From: Bdellovibrio sp.
GTDB taxonomy: Bacteria; Bdellovibrionota; Bacteriovoracia; Bacteriovoracales; Bacteriovoracaceae
NCBI GenBank assembly: GCA_016187935.1
Contig: JACPIU010000015.1
Coordinates: 1-64,000 of the forward strand
DNA: 64,000 nucleotides
Direction: 5' to 3'
Position numbers and translations under genes: made by a program
In this document: positions 58,336 to 64,000 of the stretch, one piece after another
Layout: each line of letters starts with the position of its first letter
Numbering within the stretch: position 1 is the first letter of the stretch
Notes under the pieces: model-generated
Told to the model about the DNA's origin: nothing
What the model saw: the letters and a program-made list of their open reading frames with translations, nothing else
Databases searched by the model: none

Positions 58336-59622
58336 ATGAGTGAGACAGCGAAAATTACAATTGGCAGTAAGACCGTTGAGTACCCCATAATTCAAGGTAC
58401 GGAGGGTGAGAAGGCCATTGATATTTCCAAACTTCGCGCCGATACCGGTTGCATCACATTGGATAACGGACTTATGAATTCAGGATCATGTAAATCCGCC
58501 ATTACTTTTTTAGATGGGGAAAAAGGTATTCTTCGCTATCGCGGATATTCCATCGACGAATTGGCCGAAAAGGCCATCTTTCGTGAAGTGGCCTATCTCT
58601 TGATCTATGGAGAGCTTCCTAATAAAAAACAATTTAAAGAATTTTGTGATCGCGTGCATAAGTACTCGTCTCTTCCCGAAGGTGTTTACAAAATTCTTGA
58701 TCAGTATCCGCTTGATGCGCATCCAATGGCGGTGGCAAGTTCGGTACTGGCCGGTCTTTCGGCCTTTTATCCTCAGTATCTAAAAAATGATTTATCGAAA
58801 GAAGAAAAAGATGAAGTTATGGCGCAAATTTTTGCCCAATTCAAACTGATCATCTCTTACTATTATCGCAGAACCAAAGGTATTACCGAGCGCGTTCCAA
58901 CTCGGCAAGATCAAACATATGCTGGTGATTTCATCAATATGATGTTCCACAAACCGGGCTTTACAATCGATCCTGAAATTTCTCGCGCTCTCGACATTCT
59001 GCTCATCCTGCATGCCGATCATGAGCAAAATTGTTCCACCTCTACGGTGCGTGTGGTTGGATCTAGCAAGGCCAATGTTTTTGCCGCGGTCTCTGCCGGA
59101 ATTGATGCTCTCTGGGGGCAATTGCATGGAGGCGCAAATCAAGCGGTGCTTGAGATGTTGGAAGAAGTCCGTAACGATGGTGGTGATGTGACCAAGGCCA
59201 TTGCTAAGGCCAAAGATAAAAATTCTGGTTTCCGCTTGATGGGATTCGGCCACCGCGTCTACAAAAACTTTGATCCACGCGCGAAAATTATCAAAGTCGC
59301 TTGCGACACAGTGCTTGGCCGACTTGGTGTAAAAGATCCTCTGCTGGATATTGCCAAAGGAATGGAAGCTGCGGCCTTGAAAGATCCTTACTTTAAGGAG
59401 CGTTCGCTTTATCCAAATGTGGACTTCTATTCCGGTATTATTTATCGCGCCCTTGGCATTCCAACCGAGATGTTTACCGCCATGTTTGCCTTAGGTCGAA
59501 TTCCTGGTTGGTTGGCCCAATGGAAAGAAATGACCGAAGATCCAATGACCAAGATTGTGCGTCCGCGACAGATTTATACCGGCGCCAATCAACGTCCTTT
59601 TATCCCTATGGATAAGAGATAA
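58336..59622 (+). CDS. gltA: Citrate synthase
   Basis: 428 aa. Condenses acetyl-CoA and oxaloacetate in the TCA cycle. Type II (NADH-sensitive Gram-negative) layout: N-terminal domain with GCITLDNGLMNSGSCKSAIT, then GILRYRGYSIDELAEK, LILHADHEQNCSTSTVRVVG, GPLHGGANQAVLEML-like LWGQLHGGANQAVLEML, FGHRVYKNFDPRAKI (His and Asp of the active site) and FYSGIIYRALGIP. AGGAGG before ATG 58336. Confidence 0.97.
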   Translation: MSETAKITIGSKTVEYPIIQGTEGEKAIDISKLRADTGCITLDNGLMNSGSCKSAITFLDGEKGILRYRGYSIDELAEKAIFREVAYLLIYGELPNKKQFKEFCDRVHKYSSLPEGVYKILDQYPLDAHPMAVASSVLAGLSAFYPQYLKNDLSKEEKDEVMAQIFAQFKLIISYYYRRTKGITERVPTRQDQTYAGDFINMMFHKPGFTIDPEISRALDILLILHADHEQNCSTSTVRVVGSSKANVFAAVSAGIDALWGQLHGGANQAVLEMLEEVRNDGGDVTKAIAKAKDKNSGFRLMGFGHRVYKNFDPRAKIIKVACDTVLGRLGVKDPLLDIAKGMEAAALKDPYFKERSLYPNVDFYSGIIYRALGIPTEMFTAMFALGRIPGWLAQWKEMTEDPMTKIVRPRQIYTGANQRPFIPMDKR

Positions 59623-59647
59623 TGTACAGGACGTACGGAATGCAGGC

Positions 59648-60742
59648 GTGAGCTGGAGCGATCGCCTGCTCAGTACCATAAACGAAGAAAATGTCCGGGC
59701 CTCACTCTTGGAACCAACCTTGAGTGAGGCCCGCTTACTTTCAATGGTAGGCCAGCTTTCCACCGGATTTACCACTGATCGAACGGATTTAACCGCCTAT
59801 GGTTTATCACCTGAGCAAGTTTCTGCTTACACCTATTTTTATTTTCCCACTAATATTGCTGCTCTTGGATACGTACTGGATCGCCTACCGATGACATTTA
59901 GACAGGTGTTGAAGACCTCAATTTTCATGGATTGGGGAACTGGTCCCGGCACTTACCTTGTCGCCTGGGCGCGATACTTTGCTCAGGAACATCGTGGAGT
60001 TTTCTTTGGCGTGGATCAATCATCTTTGATGTTACAGCAGGCGCAAAAAGTCTGGAAGCATTTTGGTTCGCAGAGTAGCACCATTCATTGGGAAGCACCC
60101 AAAAAAATTCTCAATCTTCCCCGAGCTGAAATTGTCGGACCGGAGCAAAAATTAACTCTTTGTTTTGGCAATAGCATGAATGAAATGGGATGCCAGAATA
60201 CGTTACAAATCATCAAGCATTTGGCGCCTGATTTTGTTATTTTTATAGAACCGGGTACAAAGGCGGTGTTCCAAGAAATGTTACTGATAAGGCAGGAGCT
60301 TGGACAAATGGGGTGGAATAATATTTTCCCCTGCCCAAACAGTCAATTTCCATGTCCCATGAATCAAGCGAGATCAACTGATTGGTGTCATCAAATTATG
60401 TTAACCACCCACCATCCGAGCATTGAAAGACTTTCTCAAAAACTTCACCTTGATCGTCGCACGAGACCTTTGTCGGCCCATGTTTATGCTCGGGAAGGAG
60501 AATACGAAGACCGAACATTGTTTCGTGTGGTGCGATCCTTTCCTCCCACCAAGGCCAGTTTTCGTTTCCTGGTCTGTCACATGGGTGACAAGAATCTGGA
60601 AAATATTGAAGTTGAATTTTTGAGGCGCGATACGGATTCTGAGATGCGGAAAAAATTAGAAAAGTTGCGTTCTGGTGATATACTCAACTTTGAAGTTAAA
60701 GAACAACTTTCCGCGCATAAGTTTCGGGCACTAGGGCGGTAA
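59648..60742 (+). CDS. Rsm22-like SAM-dependent methyltransferase
   Basis: 364 aa from GTG 59648 (a weak GGAATGCAGG upstream), chosen since it starts just after citrate synthase. Rsm22-type features: YFPTNIAALGYVLDRL, the SAM loop FMDWGTGPGTYLVAWARYF, FVIFIEPGTKAVFQEMLLIR, and the Cys-rich stretch PCPNSQFPCPMNQARSTDWC that may bind an Fe-S cluster. Rsm22 acts on the small ribosomal subunit in mitochondria. Its stop overlaps the next start (TAATG). Confidence 0.85.
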   Translation: MSWSDRLLSTINEENVRASLLEPTLSEARLLSMVGQLSTGFTTDRTDLTAYGLSPEQVSAYTYFYFPTNIAALGYVLDRLPMTFRQVLKTSIFMDWGTGPGTYLVAWARYFAQEHRGVFFGVDQSSLMLQQAQKVWKHFGSQSSTIHWEAPKKILNLPRAEIVGPEQKLTLCFGNSMNEMGCQNTLQIIKHLAPDFVIFIEPGTKAVFQEMLLIRQELGQMGWNNIFPCPNSQFPCPMNQARSTDWCHQIMLTTHHPSIERLSQKLHLDRRTRPLSAHVYAREGEYEDRTLFRVVRSFPPTKASFRFLVCHMGDKNLENIEVEFLRRDTDSEMRKKLEKLRSGDILNFEVKEQLSAHKFRALGR

Positions 60743-61548
60743 TGGTCGGGGTCGGGAGGCCTATGCAATCGATGACACTGGAATCCGCACAAAAAGCAAT
60801 TGCGACTTGCCTGCGCACCATTTTGAATGCCAAGAAAAGACGTAACCAGGAATGGGCCTCGAGGGGAAGTGGAGTCTCCAAGAGTACGATATCGAATTTA
60901 CTGAATGAAAAGACGGTCTTGGGCCCTGAGCCGCTCATGGCGGTCACGCGTTTTTTATTAGGAGACCTCAATCGCCCCTTTTTAGGACAACAAGAGAAGA
61001 GTTATCTGAAGCAATTTTTAAAAGATTTTGAGAAAAGACCGTTATTCCAAAATGATGAACAATTTTCTCAAAAACTAGAACGTTATCTTCTTGAACATGA
61101 TGATGCTGCATTGACCACATTCCTACTGGCTTCGCATCATGCCGGTGTTTCAACCAAAGAACTGTTTGAATTGGGCCAGAGATATCTAGACAATTTGGGA
61201 ATTTTTCTGTCAAAAAAATGGATTTATGAAGATGCAGGACGTTTTCATACTACTGTCAAGCAATTCTATTTCAAATCCCACCAACTTACCCGACGCCTGG
61301 CCATGTTGGCGGCAAGTGCCATTCGACCGGATTTATGGAATAGGCCCACAGAATCCGGAGCACCAAATTTTTGTATGATTATCAATGAATCATTAACCGC
61401 GGATGCGGCAAAAGAGATTGTGGCAGACTTGGTCAAAGTGACGGATAAGATTGAAAAATTTATTAATGACCCAGCTAAAAAGGGACCGGTTCATTTAGTT
61501 TTTCTCGGTCTGCTAGAATCGCTGGCCCATAGCAGGGAGAAAAAATAA
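60742..61548 (+). CDS. HTH protein, TIGR02147-like
   Basis: 268 aa. An N-terminal helix-turn-helix (about 20-45: QEWASRGSGVSKSTISNLLN) and a mostly helical C-terminal part with the TIGR02147-family feel, common in Fibrobacter and Bdellovibrio relatives. Family assignment is tentative. ATG 60742 overlaps the Rsm22-like stop (TAATG) and has AGGGCGG ahead; ATG 60763 with GGGAGG is the alternative. Likely a DNA-binding regulator. Confidence 0.65.
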   Translation: MVGVGRPMQSMTLESAQKAIATCLRTILNAKKRRNQEWASRGSGVSKSTISNLLNEKTVLGPEPLMAVTRFLLGDLNRPFLGQQEKSYLKQFLKDFEKRPLFQNDEQFSQKLERYLLEHDDAALTTFLLASHHAGVSTKELFELGQRYLDNLGIFLSKKWIYEDAGRFHTTVKQFYFKSHQLTRRLAMLAASAIRPDLWNRPTESGAPNFCMIINESLTADAAKEIVADLVKVTDKIEKFINDPAKKGPVHLVFLGLLESLAHSREKK

Positions 61549-61552
61549 GCGC

Positions 61553-62413
61553 TTAAGAAGGGGTTATGGCGCGATAGAAAGTGCCACTGGAAATTTTTAA
61601 ATCTTGTAACGTCTTTCTCACATGCCCCTGATTTTTCTGATAGATCTTTTGTACCAACAACTGTTCCATGTTCTTGAGAAATTTTCGAAGACCCTGCTGA
61701 TGCAGCTGCTGCAAAGTCGTGTCATCCATTTCATACGCATTATTTTTTATGTGCTCGGCCATGGGGGTTTTTTGTCTCAGTAATAATTCCCAATTATTGA
61801 TCTGAGGAAAATTGGGATGATTACGGAGATTTTCAAAGAGATTTGATACTTCCCGTAAGTTTCCAGGCCAGGGGTGTCGAGCAAGGACTTGCAACGCGTT
61901 TTTATCCAGAAGGAGATTGGCGCGCAAGAAGGCGGTTCGTCTCAGAATTTCAGGCAGACATTCGGGTAATTCACGCAAAGGTTTCAAGACAATACTCTGG
62001 TGTTTAAGCCGTGAATAGAGGTCTGCCCTGAACTCACCTTTCACAACTTTTTTTGCCAATGAGAGATTAGCGGTTGAAATGATTGTCATTCGATGTCGAT
62101 CGATCAATCGGACGATTTTCATTTGAAGAAGAAGAGGAATCAACTCGGCGGCATCGATGATCAAAATAATTTCATGCTGCTGATTTGTTTTTTCTTCCAA
62201 TTGAACTTCGAGTTGCTCTCCCTTTGAATTTTTGCCATCCAGGTAAATTTGAGTGATCGGCCTGTGGTTTTTTTTATGCTCCAGAAGCCAGTGGGCCAGA
62301 GTGGTTTTTCCAGTTCCTGGTTCGCCTTGAATGAGAATGGATCGACGTAATTGCAAGGCCTCAAGCAAAATTTTTTGCTCGGCCGAAGGGATTAAAGGGG
62401 TACAAAGTTGCAT
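61553..62413 (-). CDS. NtrC-like AAA+ ATPase lacking the GAFTGA loop
   Basis: 286 aa. Walker A GEPGTGKTTLAHWLL, Walker B ILIIDAAELIP (less acidic than usual), FRADLYSRLKHQSIVLKPLRE and HPWPGNLREVSNLFENLR as in sigma-54 activators, then a Fis-type helix-turn-helix (GHVRKTLQDLKISSGTFYRA). The segment between Walker A and B is short and has no GAFTGA, so classical sigma-54 contact is not expected. ATG 62413 follows GGAGG. Confidence 0.85.
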   Translation of the reverse strand: MQLCTPLIPSAEQKILLEALQLRRSILIQGEPGTGKTTLAHWLLEHKKNHRPITQIYLDGKNSKGEQLEVQLEEKTNQQHEIILIIDAAELIPLLLQMKIVRLIDRHRMTIISTANLSLAKKVVKGEFRADLYSRLKHQSIVLKPLRELPECLPEILRRTAFLRANLLLDKNALQVLARHPWPGNLREVSNLFENLRNHPNFPQINNWELLLRQKTPMAEHIKNNAYEMDDTTLQQLHQQGLRKFLKNMEQLLVQKIYQKNQGHVRKTLQDLKISSGTFYRAITPS

Positions 62414-62643
62414 AAGACCTCCAAACATTTTCTGTATTATGCTGAATATTCTTTACAGAGAGTGTGAAAAGAAGGTTTTTTGCCTTTGATTGTGTTTTTC
62501 AAAAATTGAAATCCTAGTCTTTTGTTTATGATAAAACGGTTTTTTCTCGTAACTATCTGAAATCGCTTAATTGACAAAACTTCTTCATGATTCATTCAAT
62601 TTGCCTCTCTGACTTCCCGATAAGTAGAGGGGTGAGGTGGCGT

Positions 62644-63384
62644 ATGACTAGATTGTTCCTTTGTTATTCTATTCTCTTTGCCTTCATACTCTGTTTGTCT
62701 TCCTGGCAATCAGCATTTGCCAGCACAGCTAAATGCGAAGAGGCATTAAGGAATGCTGACCTCTTGGTGCGTGATGTGCGTCTGGGCTGTGAATCATTAA
62801 AGCAATGTCTGGTGCGGAGAGATACCTGCATACCAGATGGTCTACCCAATACACGCTCTAAATGTGAAGCGGTTGATGAGTGTATGGGGAATCGTGATGG
62901 TGACTTTGGCGATGCGGCCCAGTGTCGCTATCAATGGTCGGAATTTTCGGGAAAATTAAAATGTAATCTGAAGAGAAGATTATTCGCAGCACAGGAGCGC
63001 TGTCCGGGACGCATTTTGGTGGGGATGGGAGGCCTGTCCCTGATGCTTACGCTAGGACTTACCTTCGATTATGCGGTTGATACAAATTACAATTGTGAAG
63101 CTGTTAATCTCTATTTCAAATCTCTAACGAGGAGTTTAGATCGGGCACGAGAAGGAATTATCAGATTTTGCCGTGAGGGACGTGATAGGGCCGCAGCCTT
63201 TCAGACTCCTGTGTGTACCGAATCGCAGGATTTTAAGCTGAAATCTGATGGCCAATATGCCCTAGCGCCGGGGGCGAGCAATGGTACCCATATCAATGAA
63301 AGTCGCGATGGAAGTGGGAGTGGCCATGAAGGTGGTGGTGAAGAATCAGGTGGTGGTGGCGGCCCAAAATCAAAAGCGCGCTGA
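62644..63384 (+). CDS. Exported Cys-rich protein with Gly-rich tail
   Basis: 246 aa. Signal peptide FLCYSILFAFILCLSSW, a Cys-rich domain with about twelve cysteines (AKCEEALRNAD, GCESLKQCLVRRDTC, SKCEAVDECMGN), a hydrophobic stretch (about 130-150: ILVGMGGLSLMLTLGLTF) that could anchor it, and a Gly/Ser-rich C-terminus (GGGEESGGGGG). GAGGTGG before ATG 62644; a TTGACA (62571-62576) lies upstream with a poor -10. No family recognised. Confidence 0.75.
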   Translation: MTRLFLCYSILFAFILCLSSWQSAFASTAKCEEALRNADLLVRDVRLGCESLKQCLVRRDTCIPDGLPNTRSKCEAVDECMGNRDGDFGDAAQCRYQWSEFSGKLKCNLKRRLFAAQERCPGRILVGMGGLSLMLTLGLTFDYAVDTNYNCEAVNLYFKSLTRSLDRAREGIIRFCREGRDRAAAFQTPVCTESQDFKLKSDGQYALAPGASNGTHINESRDGSGSGHEGGGEESGGGGGPKSKAR

Positions 63385-63387
63385 TAG

Positions 63388-63846
63388 TTAGCCTTCGATC
63401 AGTGCCAGAGACACTCCTTTGCGCGCCATTTGGATAAAATCTTCTTCAATCTGATCTTGTTCTACTTTCAGTTTTTCTAGTTTGGATAGCATGCTCAAGT
63501 AGGCCTGCCAAGCTTGCGCCACATCTTCCGGGAGATCGTCAGGCATTTCATCACCGATGGAGAGATCTTGAAGATTGTTGCCCTTTAGGAGCCGGGCCAA
63601 GGTTTCCAATCGCATCATATATTTTTCTTCCATACGTTCCCATTTTTCTTCAAAGGAGCGCCGATTTTGATGAACGTGATTCTTCATGCTAACGGTCAAG
63701 GGACGTTCATCCGCAACTCGTTTGGAAGAAAGATTGCTGTTTTCTTGAACAATCTCCTCCTCAACATAAAGAGGTTGAGAAAAATAATGCCAGATGGACC
63801 AACCTAAAAGTGGTAGAATAATCAAGGTCGCAATCACCTTTTTCAT
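63388..63846 (-). CDS. Membrane-anchored charged helical protein of unknown function
   Basis: 152 aa. One N-terminal membrane helix (VIATLIILPLLGWSIWHYF), then a soluble chain with a charged helix (about 65-100, FEEKWERMEEKYMMRLETLA) and a second charged helix (YLSMLSKLEKLKVEQDQIEE). ATG 63846 is preferred as it begins the anchor and fits the promoter; starts at 63855 and 63882 are possible. No Shine-Dalgarno sequence. The build resembles the protein at 27934. Confidence 0.7.
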   Translation of the reverse strand: MKKVIATLIILPLLGWSIWHYFSQPLYVEEEIVQENSNLSSKRVADERPLTVSMKNHVHQNRRSFEEKWERMEEKYMMRLETLARLLKGNNLQDLSIGDEMPDDLPEDVAQAWQAYLSMLSKLEKLKVEQDQIEEDFIQMARKGVSLALIEG

Positions 63847-63853
63847 GGCGAGC

Positions 63854-63882
63854 ATTTTAGTCGCTACAAGAAATAGCTGCAA
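63854..63882 (-). promoter_or_regulatory. Promoter abutting the start codon at 63846
   Basis: On the minus strand TTGCAG, 17-base spacer, TAAAAT, then seven bases to the ATG. The predicted start of transcription would fall on or next to the ATG, so this mRNA would be leaderless. Confidence 0.6.
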
Positions 63883-63912
63883 TAGGACAGGTAAAAGTCA
63901 CAGGGCAATGGT

Positions 63913-64000
63913 TTATTTTGTGTTCTTGCCGGCGTAGGCGTTGCCAAATTTCTTTCTAAATTTCTCAATGCGCCCTTCAGAGTCAATGACCTTTGCCTTG
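63913..64000 (-). CDS. rpmE: Ribosomal protein bL31, C-terminal part
   Basis: Twenty-nine codons enter from the window edge and end at TAA 63913. AKVIDSEGRIEKFRKKFG matches the C-terminal KVVDTxGRVxRFxxRF segment of bL31; a further AYAGKNTK extends the usual end by a few residues. The rest of the gene lies outside the window. Confidence 0.85.
   Translation of the reverse strand, partial: KAKVIDSEGRIEKFRKKFGNAYAGKNTK

Noticed and set aside
1-64000. CRISPR array, prophage, insertion sequence or defence island
   Set aside because: I see no regularly spaced repeats apart from the coding Pro repeat, no transposase, integrase, Cas, restriction or phage genes, and no tRNA with attachment-like repeats.

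Overview
This 64 kb window is an ordinary-looking stretch of bacterial chromosome with about 58 protein genes, no rRNA or tRNA gene that I can see, no CRISPR array and no insertion sequence. The base composition is moderate and the tetranucleotide GGCC is conspicuously common. The gene content fits a Gram-negative member of the Bdellovibrionota or a related former deltaproteobacterial lineage: outer-membrane barrels, a Rsm22-like methyltransferase, a TIGR02147-like HTH protein, many secreted Cys-rich or low-complexity proteins of no known family, menaquinone genes, citrate synthase next to a 2-oxoacid:ferredoxin oxidoreductase, and several B12-type radical SAM proteins. The taxonomic assignment is inference; no marker gene is complete here.

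Layout. 0-6 kb (minus strand): an outer-membrane-like protein, then a four-gene 2-oxoacid:ferredoxin oxidoreductase operon (Cys-rich 93 aa protein, gamma subunit, GltD-like flavoprotein fused to a 2[4Fe-4S] ferredoxin, fused alpha-beta catalytic subunit). 6-12.4 kb: a membrane-embedded metallophosphoesterase, a large secreted protein split by an in-frame TAG, and a histidine kinase/response regulator pair. 12.4-20.3 kb: three radical SAM proteins, a DedA protein, a coiled-coil EEP-fold protein and a GNAT-like protein. 20.4-29.7 kb: envelope genes (secreted protein, MMPL/RND exporter, acyltransferase, CapA-like phosphatase, a Pro-repeat secreted protein), a NUDIX hydrolase and a NYN-domain protein. 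29.7-32.8 kb: a START-like secreted protein, a YqaA-like and a DUF423-like membrane protein, and a PLP-dependent deaminase. 32.9-41.9 kb: one tightly packed nine-gene plus-strand run (Tat-signal small subunit, GMC oxidoreductase, two M19-like dipeptidases, SAM methyltransferase, MacA-like adaptor, ABC permease, ABC ATPase, secreted protein), the best candidate here for an undescribed functional system. 42-49.6 kb: a NarK-type transporter fused to a universal-stress domain, a degenerate HD-GYP protein with a receiver-domain protein, an outer-membrane protein, RmuC, a metallophosphoesterase and a FecR-domain protein. 49.6-64 kb: an apparent MenE-MenH fusion behind an amidohydrolase, a fusion of two pseudouridine synthases, coiled-coil and small secreted proteins, PyrE, citrate synthase, Rsm22-like, an HTH protein, a NtrC-like ATPase without the GAFTGA loop, two exported proteins and the 3' end of rpmE.

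Themes. (1) Domain fusions are frequent: PorA-PorB, GltD-ferredoxin, NarK-Usp, MenE-MenH and RluA-RsuA. (2) Several genes have no Shine-Dalgarno sequence but a good -10 element 7-12 bases before the start codon, which suggests leaderless or near-leaderless mRNAs. (3) Several regulatory proteins lack a hallmark residue or loop. (4) The fecR-domain gene has a long hairpin that buries its ribosome-binding site. All functional statements come from motifs read by eye; no database search was run.
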